From Rhizobium sp. BT04 (GTDB lineage Bacteria; Pseudomonadota; Alphaproteobacteria; Rhizobiales; Rhizobiaceae): a DNA stretch of 64,000 nucleotides. Positions within the stretch are counted from its first letter, which is position 1. Each line of letters opens with the position of its first letter. Shown here in pieces: positions 16,773 to 24,929 of this stretch. Where the stretch lies: NCBI RefSeq assembly GCF_030053135.1, contig NZ_CP125652.1, positions 4,210,501 through 4,274,500 on the forward strand. Reading direction: 5' to 3'. The notes beneath the pieces were generated by a model, which ran no database searches, was not told where the DNA came from, and saw only the letters and a program-made list of their open reading frames with translations. The position numbers and the translations under genes are program-made.

Positions 16773-17684
16773 TCAGTAGTCCCAGAAGATCGGCACCCAA
16801 CGAAAGGCGTCGCCTTCGATCGCCACATGGCCGATGGATGGGAAGGGCAGGTGAGTCGCCACCAGCAGCTCGCCGCTTGCCGCCAGCTCCTGCAGAAGAC
16901 GGATACGGACGCGAGCCGCCTCTTCCGGGTCGTGTTCGAAGCCGTTGAACCAGTCGGGATGCTCGAACCCGACCGCGAACACAGCATCGCCGGCAAACAT
17001 CAGCCGGTCGCTGCCGGACGCCAGGCGGATCACGCTGTGCCCGGGAGTGTGGCCGCCGGTGCGGGTGACGACCACGCCCGGCGCCACCGTGTACTCCTCC
17101 TCGAACGTCTGCAGATGGCTGCCGTACTCTTCCGCGAACTGCTTGGCCGCCCGCCGAAGCGCGTCCGGGAACCCCGGCGGCATGGAGACGTGGGAGAAAT
17201 CGGGCGCGGTCCAGAATTTGACCTCAGCCGCCGCCACGTGGATTCTGAGGTCCGGACGCAGCTGCTCCTTCACCCCGTCGACGAGCAGCATGCCGATATG
17301 GTCCATGTGCATGTGGGTCAGCACCACGTCGGTCACCGACGCAAGATCGATGCCGGCGGCCTGAAGTCGATGGGCCAGTTGCCCGGCCCGCGGCAAGTTC
17401 AAGTTCGGGTCCGATCCCAGCCCGGCATCGAGGAGAATGGTTCGGCCGCCGCTGCGCACCACGACCACGTTCAGCCCCCAATCGAGCGTCTCCGTCGGCA
17501 GGAAATTATAGTCCAGCCAGGCCGACCGCAGGGCCGGGTCGGCGTTGTGGCCCAACATCGCGCCTGGCAGCGTCAGCACGCCATCGCTGACCACCATGAC
17601 GTCGATGTCGCCGATCTGCAAAGAGTAGCGCGACGGAACCAGTTCGTCGGGTTTCGGGCTACCGGGGCGTGCGATATTGTCCAT
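16773..17684 (-). CDS. MBL-fold metallo-hydrolase
   Basis: A 303-residue metallo-beta-lactamase-fold hydrolase and the first gene of the reverse set. The ATG 17684 has an AGGAGGAG site just upstream. The metal motif THMHMDHIGM (HxHxDH) is complete, with further ligands in GGHTPGHS and the AGDAVF aspartate and a late THLPFPSIGH histidine. No signal peptide is seen. Relatives include lactonases and other hydrolases; with two flavin reductases behind it, the substrate could be a quinone- or nitroaromatic-derived ester or lactone, but this is speculation. Confidence 0.88.
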   Translation of the reverse strand: MDNIARPGSPKPDELVPSRYSLQIGDIDVMVVSDGVLTLPGAMLGHNADPALRSAWLDYNFLPTETLDWGLNVVVVRSGGRTILLDAGLGSDPNLNLPRAGQLAHRLQAAGIDLASVTDVVLTHMHMDHIGMLLVDGVKEQLRPDLRIHVAAAEVKFWTAPDFSHVSMPPGFPDALRRAAKQFAEEYGSHLQTFEEEYTVAPGVVVTRTGGHTPGHSVIRLASGSDRLMFAGDAVFAVGFEHPDWFNGFEHDPEEAARVRIRLLQELAASGELLVATHLPFPSIGHVAIEGDAFRWVPIFWDY

Positions 17685-17772
17685 ATTCGTCTCCTCCTGA
17701 CTGTCCGTTGCTGATGTGGTTCATTATCTCCATTCGCGCTGGAGACGGAATCACACCCAGGTCTAGGAGGCG

Positions 17773-17785
17773 TACGTCAAACGTA
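17773..17785. promoter_or_regulatory. Small inverted repeat upstream of the MBL operon
   Basis: TACGT-CAA-ACGTA at 17773-17785 is a perfect 5-bp inverted repeat with a 3-base spacer, in the 198-base gap between the MBL gene and the TIGR03808 gene. It lies about 90 bases upstream of the MBL start. It may be an operator for the three-gene set. No regulator gene is adjacent. Low confidence. Confidence 0.3.
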
Positions 17786-17882
17786 TATCAGGCTATTGCC
17801 CTAAGGCAGTCTCTGTCACGGAAATGACATGAAAACAGAGAGATAGAGAATTTTTATGGCGTCAGTGACGCAAATGCTCTCG

Positions 17883-19268
17883 TCAGGAGGCGCGGTTTCG
17901 CTCGACGGTCAGTTGCGCATAGGGGGCGCCGCCGCCGGCCATCTCGCCCGACACCTTCTTCTCCCACGCAAAGCCTAGAACCGCCCCTTCGGCGGTCTCC
18001 TGAAAGATGTTGTCGGTGATGACGGCGGTGCCGGCGCCGTCGGCGACCGAGACGGCGCATCCCACCGGCGCCTTGCGCACCACATTCCCTGTCACAACGA
18101 CGTTTCTGAGATAGGGACCCCAACCGATCTGCATTCCCCAGCGCGGTGCGCCTTCTATCACATTGCCTGAAATCAGCGTATCGGCCTCCGCCGCAATGCC
18201 GATGCCGAAACCGACCTCGTGCTGGTAGGGGCCTTTCAGCGTCAGATTGCGCACGACATTGCCGGTGACGCTCGCCAGCCTGCCGCCTTCGTCGAAATTG
18301 GCGATCGAGATGCCGTTCGCCGCCCCGTCGATCATATTGGCGGAAACCACCGCGCCCTCGTAGGCGAATTCGACATAGATCGCCGTCTCGCCGGATCGCC
18401 GGCACTGATTGCTGTTGATCTGAATGTCCGAGGCCGAATTGGCGCGGATCGCCGTGAAGGCGCAGTCGGAAATCAGGTTATTCACCACCATCACGCCGTC
18501 GGCGCGGAAGATATTGATGCCGTTGCCGTTCTGGCCGGTGCCGCCGTCATTGGCGCGGATGTTGGAGATGCGGTTGCCGGAGACCACCGTGCCGTCCTCC
18601 GCCTTTTTCCAGCGATGCACCAGGATGCCGCCATTGCCGCAATCGGCGATCGTATTGCCCGTGACCGACAGATTGGCTGAATCGACGGCATAAAGCCCGG
18701 ATTGGGCGGCACCGGAAATACGGCTGCGCTCGAGCCGCCCGCCGCAGCGCTCCAGCTGCAACCCGTGTTTGCGGCTGCCGCCGATCTCGCAGTTGTCGAT
18801 CAGCACCTCGTCGACGCCGGTGAATTGGACGAGCCCGCCGGCATAATCGCCGAGCCAGCGGTTGCCGCCGTCGATGACCAGATTGGAAAGCTCGATGCGA
18901 CGCACGTTCTCGGCCGAAAACAGGTGACCTTCGCCGGTATAGACGATCCGCGAGGCGCCGGGCACGCCCGTGATGCGGGTATTGTCGGGCAAGGCAAGAT
19001 TGGAGACCTTGTAAGTGCCAGGCGGCAGGAAGACCGGCACGTTTTCGCGCGCCGCCTGTTCGATCATCTGCTGCAGGTTGCGGGTCTTGCGGTCGCCGCT
19101 TTCGGGAATGGCGCGGTATTCCACCGCGTCGATTGCACCGCGCAGATCGGGCTCGGCAACAGCCGTCAGCGGCGAGGCAAATGCGCGCGAGGTTCCTCCT
19201 GCAACGGCCGAGGCGGCGAGAAAGAAAAGCATGTCGCGGCGTGAAGGCATCCGGGGCTCACATGTCAT
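17883..19268 (-). CDS. TIGR03808-type Tat-exported beta-helix protein
   Basis: A 461-residue exported protein. The N terminus (PSRRDMLFFLAASAVAGG, then an AFAS cleavage-like site) is a twin-arginine signal, so it is folded before export. The mature part is a right-handed parallel beta-helix of many short repeats such as LSVTGNTIADCGNGGILV, VVSGNRISNI, VVNNLISDCAFTAIRANS and LISGNVIEGAPRWGMQIGW, as in pectate-lyase-like folds. This is the TIGR03808 Tat-translocated repetitive protein of rhizobia. No enzyme function is known. The start may be 19268 or the ATG at 19250, which would give a tighter Tat signal; neither has a clear ribosome site. It stands alone. Confidence 0.85.
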   Translation of the reverse strand: MTCEPRMPSRRDMLFFLAASAVAGGTSRAFASPLTAVAEPDLRGAIDAVEYRAIPESGDRKTRNLQQMIEQAARENVPVFLPPGTYKVSNLALPDNTRITGVPGASRIVYTGEGHLFSAENVRRIELSNLVIDGGNRWLGDYAGGLVQFTGVDEVLIDNCEIGGSRKHGLQLERCGGRLERSRISGAAQSGLYAVDSANLSVTGNTIADCGNGGILVHRWKKAEDGTVVSGNRISNIRANDGGTGQNGNGINIFRADGVMVVNNLISDCAFTAIRANSASDIQINSNQCRRSGETAIYVEFAYEGAVVSANMIDGAANGISIANFDEGGRLASVTGNVVRNLTLKGPYQHEVGFGIGIAAEADTLISGNVIEGAPRWGMQIGWGPYLRNVVVTGNVVRKAPVGCAVSVADGAGTAVITDNIFQETAEGAVLGFAWEKKVSGEMAGGGAPYAQLTVERNRAS

Positions 19269-19489
19269 GACGCGCCCGTAGCAGGAAATGTGCCAGATGG
19301 GCTTGTGTTTTTTTGGTGCAGGCCGGCCGAATTGCCGTTACCGCTGCCGCCGACGGCAGGATATCGCCGCCGATATTGTCCTCTTGTTCACCCTTTCATT
19401 TAAGCAAGCCGAAGGGAATGAGGACTACTTTGAGGGGAATTTTAGGGATTATGCGGGTACGGCTTTCGGCCGCCGGGGAGAATGGCGTC

Positions 19490-21787
19490 ATGCACGAACC
19501 GAGTGTCAGGCGATGGGAATCGGCCGATGCCCTGTCGGCCGAAACGCGGCGCATCGTCGCCGCGACGGAGGCGATGATGGCCTCGACCGCCCATCACCTC
19601 TCCGAAGGCATCGAAAACCTGCGCCTCAAGGAAATCGTCCATGAACTTCCGGATTTTCTCTACGTCAAGGATCGCGACAGCCGCTTCGTCTTCGCCAATG
19701 CCGTCACCGCCAGCAGCCTTGGCGTGGAGAGTGCGGCGCTGATCACCGGCAAGCGCGATTTCGACCTGTTCGATTTCGAGACGGCGCGGCGTCATTTCGA
19801 TATCGAGCAGCAGATCATGGCGACGGGCGAAGCCCGCATCGACATGGAGGAATCATACGTCGTTCCCGGCAGCAGAAAACAGATATGCCGGTTGACCTCG
19901 AAGATACCGCTGCGCAACGATCGCGGCGAGGTCATCGGCCTGATCGGTGTGTCCCGCGATATCACCGAGCGCAAGCTTCAGGAGGACCTCCATCGCGGTC
20001 AGGCGAAACTGCTCGAAATGATCGCCCGCAACGAGCCGTTGCCGATGATTCTCGAAGCGCTGGTGCTGATGATCGAGGCGCAGCTGACCGATATCGACGG
20101 CTCGGTGCTGCTGCTCGACGGCGAGGGCACCAGGCTGTACCACGGCGCGGCGCCCAATCTGCCCGGCGGTTACAGCCGCCTCATCGACGGCGTCACGATC
20201 GGTCCCAAGGTCGGCTCCTGCGGCACCGCCGCGTGGCGCGGCCAGGCGGTGATCGTCGAAGACATCATGAGCGATCCGCTCTGGGAGGATTTCCGTGCGC
20301 TGGTTGCCCCGTTCGGTTTCCGCTCCTGCTGGTCGACGCCGATCGCCACCGCGCAGAACAACGTGCTCGGCACCTTCGCGCTCTATTCCAGGGAGGTCCG
20401 CCGTCCAACCGAGTATGAGATGACGCTGGTGGCGCTCGCCACCCACATCGCCGGCATCGCCATCGAGCGCAAGCGGGTCGATGACCGCATCCATTTCATG
20501 GCCCATCATGACGATCTCACTGGCCTGCCGAACCGCGCTTTCCTGAAGGAACGGCTGGCGAATATCCTCGACCAGGCGCGGCGCAACAACCGCAAGGTGA
20601 CGGTCGCCTATATCGATCTCGACAATTTCAAGGACATCAACGACGGCCGCGGCCACGCTGCCGGCGACGAGGTGCTGAAGGAGATCGCCACCCGCATGGC
20701 CAACAGCATCAGGGCGTCCGATATGGTGGTGCGTCTCGGTGGCGACGAATTCCTCGTGGTGCTCGTCCACCAGTCGAGCCATGATGCTGGCATCACGCGC
20801 CGACTTCGCGAGCTGCAAAAGGCGATCAACCGGCCGGTGCGCGGCGCCGATGGCGAGATCATCGTCACTTCGAGCATCGGCGTTGCCGCCTTTCCCTTCG
20901 AGGGCGCAACTTCGGAAGAGCTTCTCGCCAATGCCGACCGCGCCATGTACCGCGCCAAGGAGCTCGGCCGCAACACGTTGCAGCACTACGATGGCGGCGG
21001 CACGCCTGTGGGAATGCCGCTCGGCGAGCAGGAGGAACTGCATCTGGCGATCACCGGTCACCAGCTGTTCCTGCAATACCAGCCGCAGGTCGATGTCGCC
21101 ACCGGCCGCATCACCGGCATCGAGGCGCTGGTGCGCTGGAACCATCCGGCCAAGGGCAGGGTGCCGCCGGTCAATTTCATTCCGCTTGCCGAAGAGACCG
21201 GCCTCATCGTTCCCCTCGGTCTCTGGGTGCTGAACGAGGCCTGCCGCCAAGCGCGCCAGTGGCAGGATATGGGGCTGACGCCGCTGACCATCGCCGTCAA
21301 CGTCTCCGCCAAGCAGTTTGCCGATCCGGATTTCGCAACCCACGTCGCCGAGGCGCTGGAGCGCCACCGCCTGCAGGCGCGCTGGCTGGAGCTTGAGGTC
21401 ACCGAAAGCGTGGTGATGCAGGATGCCGAACGGGCGCTCGCCATGATGGAATCGCTGCGGGCGCTCGGCGTGCGCCTGTCGATCGACGATTTCGGCTCCG
21501 GCTATTCCAGCCTGGCGGCGCTGAAGACCTTCCCCTTCGACCGCCTCAAGATGGATCGGTCGCTGGTCGAGGCGTTGCCCGGCGACAAAACCGCCGTCGC
21601 CATCGCCTCGGCCGTCATTTCGCTGGCGCAGACGCTGAAGCTTTCGGTGCTCGCCGAAGGTGTCGAAACCGACGCCCAGATGGATTTCCTGCGTCGCGCG
21701 CGCTGCGAGGAGGCGCAAGGCTACCGCTTCTCCAAGCCGGTCTCCCCGGAGGAGATCCCGGCATTGCTGCGGGGGCGGGGGCTCTGA
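19490..21787 (+). CDS. PAS-GAF-GGDEF-EAL c-di-GMP cyclase/phosphodiesterase
   Basis: A protein of about 765 residues. I place the start at ATG 19490 (GGAGA site about 9 bases upstream) rather than the open frame to 19313, because the codons between 19313 and 19490 (TTA, TTG, GGA, AGG) are atypical here. Domains in order: PAS (about 50-160: DFLYVKDRDSRFVFANAVTA ... IGVSRDITE), GAF (about 180-330), GGDEF (LGGDEF near 416, preceded by an RASD inhibitory site), EAL (EALVRWNHP near 544, with LEVTESVVMQ and IDDFGSGYSSL). Both catalytic motifs look intact. Its PAS is similar to that of the cyclase at 24930. It begins a signalling block with a LuxR solo and a chemoreceptor. Confidence 0.9.
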   Translation: MHEPSVRRWESADALSAETRRIVAATEAMMASTAHHLSEGIENLRLKEIVHELPDFLYVKDRDSRFVFANAVTASSLGVESAALITGKRDFDLFDFETARRHFDIEQQIMATGEARIDMEESYVVPGSRKQICRLTSKIPLRNDRGEVIGLIGVSRDITERKLQEDLHRGQAKLLEMIARNEPLPMILEALVLMIEAQLTDIDGSVLLLDGEGTRLYHGAAPNLPGGYSRLIDGVTIGPKVGSCGTAAWRGQAVIVEDIMSDPLWEDFRALVAPFGFRSCWSTPIATAQNNVLGTFALYSREVRRPTEYEMTLVALATHIAGIAIERKRVDDRIHFMAHHDDLTGLPNRAFLKERLANILDQARRNNRKVTVAYIDLDNFKDINDGRGHAAGDEVLKEIATRMANSIRASDMVVRLGGDEFLVVLVHQSSHDAGITRRLRELQKAINRPVRGADGEIIVTSSIGVAAFPFEGATSEELLANADRAMYRAKELGRNTLQHYDGGGTPVGMPLGEQEELHLAITGHQLFLQYQPQVDVATGRITGIEALVRWNHPAKGRVPPVNFIPLAEETGLIVPLGLWVLNEACRQARQWQDMGLTPLTIAVNVSAKQFADPDFATHVAEALERHRLQARWLELEVTESVVMQDAERALAMMESLRALGVRLSIDDFGSGYSSLAALKTFPFDRLKMDRSLVEALPGDKTAVAIASAVISLAQTLKLSVLAEGVETDAQMDFLRRARCEEAQGYRFSKPVSPEEIPALLRGRGL

Positions 21788-21820
21788 CCCTCACTGTGGC
21801 AGTCTTCTCAGCCCGGATCT

Positions 21821-22543
21821 CTAGACGCGAATGATGTTGAGCCGCAGAGCGCTGACGACGGCCTGCGTTCTTGTCGTGCATCCCAGTTTTTTGATCGCGC
21901 TGCCGATGTGATTGTTGACCGCATTTTCCGTGAGGTCGAGAAGCTTGGCAATTTCATTGCTCTTCTTGCCGCCGGCGGTCAGCCGCAGGCAGTCCAGCTC
22001 GCTCGGCGTAAACTCGATGGGCCTGTGTTTCTCGTTCAATGTCAGCTGTGAGAGCCGGTCATAGATGAGTGTGGCGATAAAGAGGAGCTTCGCCATTTCG
22101 ATCATGCTGAAATTGCGCGGCCCTGAAATCGACATGGCGCCGCGTCCGCCCGCAGCATCGTGGACAGGAAAATAGGCGCCCTTTTCCATGCCGTACCGGT
22201 AAAACAGCTCGATGACCGTGGACTTCTTGCCTTCGCCGCGATTGGTGTTGATCGCTTCGACGTCATAATTGAACGGGCTGGTCGATTTCAGCATCCGTCG
22301 GATGACCGGGCTGTCGATCAAGAGGTTATGGGCGTCATAATAATCCACCATTTCCGCCGGCCAATTGGTGATGATTTTGGTCGCGCCGATTTCGACACTG
22401 TCGACGGTCGGCAGCGTCATGAACAGGAAAGCATTCATCTGAAGGTCCTGGGTGAGACCTTTCATATATTTGAACACTTCGTAATGCGTGTTGAAGCCGG
22501 CCGCGACTTCCTCAATACGGCTGAATTCGGCCTCGAGCTTCAT
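21821..22543 (-). CDS. LuxR-family regulator with acyl-homoserine-lactone-type domain (LuxR solo)
   Basis: A 240-residue protein. Residues 1-165 resemble an autoinducer-binding domain (NWPAEMVDYYDAHNLLIDSPV keeps the Tyr and Asp of the family, although the Trp expected in the AEW position is Met). The C-terminal HTH (FTPSELDCLRLTAGGKKSNEIAKLLDLTENAVNNHIGSAIKKLG) is a clear LuxR DNA-binding domain. No luxI-type synthase is in the window, so it is a solo that may listen to signals made elsewhere in the genome or by other cells. The gene is convergent with the GGDEF/EAL gene. A 20-bp palindrome lies just upstream of its start. Confidence 0.85.
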   Translation of the reverse strand: MKLEAEFSRIEEVAAGFNTHYEVFKYMKGLTQDLQMNAFLFMTLPTVDSVEIGATKIITNWPAEMVDYYDAHNLLIDSPVIRRMLKSTSPFNYDVEAINTNRGEGKKSTVIELFYRYGMEKGAYFPVHDAAGGRGAMSISGPRNFSMIEMAKLLFIATLIYDRLSQLTLNEKHRPIEFTPSELDCLRLTAGGKKSNEIAKLLDLTENAVNNHIGSAIKKLGCTTRTQAVVSALRLNIIRV

Positions 22544-22561
22544 GTTTTTCTCCGATCAATT

Positions 22562-22581
22562 GTCAAGCTGGAGCGCTTGAC
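22562..22581. promoter_or_regulatory. lux-box-like palindrome upstream of the LuxR solo
   Basis: GTCAAGC-TGGAGC-GCTTGAC at 22562-22581: two perfect 7-bp arms with a 6-base spacer, 20 bases in all, the size and layout of a lux/tra box. It is 19 bases upstream of the LuxR-type start (22543), a position that would suit autoregulation or control of the gene to the right. Assignment to this protein is inference. Confidence 0.45.
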
Positions 22582-23016
22582 GAGCGGCTGTTGAACAGCT
22601 CGGATCCGGTAGTATCGAAGTAGATTCCACAACTATATCCGGCGCTCCAAGATGCACTTGAGGCACACAATTGCAAGGCCTGCCGCGAGCGCCATCCTGC
22701 GGGAGATTAGATTAACAACTGGTAAATATATCGTCCGATTTCATTGGCGAAGAAAGGCGCGCAATTGCTGGGCTCGCGCATTTGGCACCCGCCTCGCGGA
22801 ACGTCTCCTTCACGAAGGCGTTCGTTGATAAAGTTATAACAAGCTGATTTCGTTTGTTAAACTGTACCATTTTTTTTCGATGGGATGAGCAGGCCTCAGC
22901 AATTGCGGGGTTAATGGATGCTTAAAGATTTTCATAGATTTTATCCTCAGATTGCTCGTCCGATCAGCGTATTGGGATGGTAGCGGTCAGCTCTCTTGTC
23001 CTGAATGGGAAACAGC
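22582..23016. other. 435-base gap without a gene
   Basis: This region between the LuxR-type gene and the chemoreceptor gene is A/T-richer than its surroundings. I see no open frame, RNA gene or strong terminator. It probably holds the promoter of the chemoreceptor gene, whose ribosome site GGGAAAC lies at 23006-23012. No further structure was found. Confidence 0.5.
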
Positions 23017-24810
23017 ATGAACGGAATAGCATTCGGCTTCGGATCCGATGCCAAGGCGATACTCGCGGCGATGAACAGATCACAGGCCATCATCGAATTC
23101 GACCTCACGGGAAAAATCCTCACGGCCAACGCAAATTTCTGCGCCGCTCTCGGCTACGAATTGCGCGAGATTGTCGGCCAGCACCACCGAATGTTCGTCG
23201 ATCCGGCAGAGGCTTCGTCCGCCGATTATCGCGATTTCTGGGCGCGGCTGAACGGAGGCGAATTCGACCGGCGCCAGTACAAACGCATCGGCAAGGGGGG
23301 CAAGGAGATCTGGATCGAGGCATCCTACAACCCCGTCTTCCGCGGTGGGAAACCCTACAAGGTCGTCAAGTTCGCAACCGATATCACCGAGCAAAAGCTC
23401 AAGGCGGCCGAGGATGCCGGCAAGCTGAACGCGCTCTCACGCGCCCAAGCGGTCATCGAGTTTACGCTGAAGGGCGAGATCCTGTCGGCGAATGAGAATT
23501 TCCTGTCCGTGCTCGGTTATCAGCTTCCGGAAATCCTGGGGCGCCACCATTCGATGTTTTGCGACAGTGCCTACGTCAGCAGCGACGATTATCGTCGGTT
23601 CTGGCAACGCCTGGCCGATGGCGAGTTCGTCGCCGATGAGTTTCTTCGCATCGGCAAGGGCGGGAAGAAGGTCCATATCCAAGCCTGCTACAACCCGATC
23701 TTCGACATGAATGGCAAGGTCTTCAAGGTCGTCAAATTCGCGACCGACGTCACGGCCCGCGTCAACAATGTGAACGAGCTTGCCGGGTCGTTGCAGGCCA
23801 TGTCCGGCGGGGATCTGACCCAGCAGGTCACAACTCCGTTCACGCCCACCCTAGAAAAACTGCGGACCGACTTTAATGCTGCGGTCGGCAAGCTGCGCGG
23901 CGCGATGCAGACCGTGGCGGAAAACGCAACCGGTATCGCCGCCGGCGCCCAGCAAATTCGCTCCGCCTCGGACGACCTGTCGAAACGAACGGAACAGCAG
24001 GCGGCCTCCGTCGAGGAAACCGCGGCCGCCCTTGAAGAGATCACCACGACTGTCGCCGATTCCAGCAACCGCGCCCAGGAAGCGGGCCAACTGGTGCGAA
24101 GGACACGCGAAAACGCCGAGCGGTCCGGGGCGGTGGTGCGAAATGCGGTCGATGCAATGGGCAGGATCGAAACCTCGTCCGCCGAAATCAGCAATATTAT
24201 CGGTGTGATCGATGAGATCGCGTTTCAGACCAATCTCTTGGCGCTCAACGCCGGGGTCGAGGCTGCACGTGCCGGCGACGCCGGCAAAGGTTTCGCGGTC
24301 GTAGCTCAGGAAGTCCGCGAGCTTGCTCAGAGATCGGCGAAAGCGGCAAAGGAAATCAAGGAGCTGATCACCACGTCCAATCAGCATGTGAAAAGCGGCG
24401 TCGCTCTCGTTGCAGAAACCGGCAAGGCCTTGGAGGAGATCGTCGGCCAGGTTCAGCAGGTCAACGGTAATGTTCTCGCAATCGTCGAAAGCTCCAAGGA
24501 ACAGGCGACGGGATTGAAGGAAATCAACACTGCCGTCAACATCATGGATCAGGGCACACAGCAGAACGCGGCCATGGTCGAGGAATCGACGGCGGCGGCC
24601 CATAACCTCGCGAAGGAAGCTGACGCGCTTTTCCAGCTGCTGGGTCAGTTCAACATCGGCGGCAGCATAGCGTCACGTCAACATCGCCCGACCGCGGCAA
24701 CTGCTGCCTCCAAGCCTGTGACGTCGCCGGCGCGGGCGAGGGTCGCCAAGGTTGTCTCCGCCTTTCATGGCAATGCCGCGGTGGCCGGCGGCGAGTGGGA
24801 AGAGTTCTGA
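23017..24810 (+). CDS. Soluble PAS-PAS methyl-accepting chemotaxis protein (McpY-like)
   Basis: A 597-residue receptor. ATG 23017 is chosen over 23005 because GGGAAAC precedes it. There is no signal peptide or membrane helix, so it is cytosolic. Two PAS domains follow each other (about 8-125 and 130-250; each has an RIGKGGK...YNP...KVVKFATD pattern, and they look like a duplication). The coiled signalling domain (about 300-560) has the conserved hairpin tip DEIAFQTNLLALNAGVEAAR near 398-417. The last residues, EWEEF, resemble the pentapeptide that tethers CheR or CheB. The layout matches the cytosolic double-PAS receptor McpY of Sinorhizobium. It may sense redox or energy state. Confidence 0.9.
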   Translation: MNGIAFGFGSDAKAILAAMNRSQAIIEFDLTGKILTANANFCAALGYELREIVGQHHRMFVDPAEASSADYRDFWARLNGGEFDRRQYKRIGKGGKEIWIEASYNPVFRGGKPYKVVKFATDITEQKLKAAEDAGKLNALSRAQAVIEFTLKGEILSANENFLSVLGYQLPEILGRHHSMFCDSAYVSSDDYRRFWQRLADGEFVADEFLRIGKGGKKVHIQACYNPIFDMNGKVFKVVKFATDVTARVNNVNELAGSLQAMSGGDLTQQVTTPFTPTLEKLRTDFNAAVGKLRGAMQTVAENATGIAAGAQQIRSASDDLSKRTEQQAASVEETAAALEEITTTVADSSNRAQEAGQLVRRTRENAERSGAVVRNAVDAMGRIETSSAEISNIIGVIDEIAFQTNLLALNAGVEAARAGDAGKGFAVVAQEVRELAQRSAKAAKEIKELITTSNQHVKSGVALVAETGKALEEIVGQVQQVNGNVLAIVESSKEQATGLKEINTAVNIMDQGTQQNAAMVEESTAAAHNLAKEADALFQLLGQFNIGGSIASRQHRPTAATAASKPVTSPARARVAKVVSAFHGNAAVAGGEWEEF

Positions 24811-24929
24811 GCTGTATAGGCCGCTACTGGTCTCGACTTGATACGGTCGAGATCGGCAGCGGTTCCATCCAGTCGGATTTTGTCAACGAATTTATATTAA
24901 GTTATTGCGCATATTAGAGGGAAGATATC

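Noticed and set aside
19313..19489. N-terminal extension of the GGDEF-EAL protein
   Set aside because: Codons such as TTA, TTG, GGA and AGG are unusual for this genome and no domain begins there; ATG 19490 has a GGAGA site.
19853..21718. Long open frame on the minus strand within the GGDEF-EAL gene
   Set aside because: It is the antisense shadow of a clear multi-domain gene; the translation is rich in Arg, His and Ala without domain motifs.
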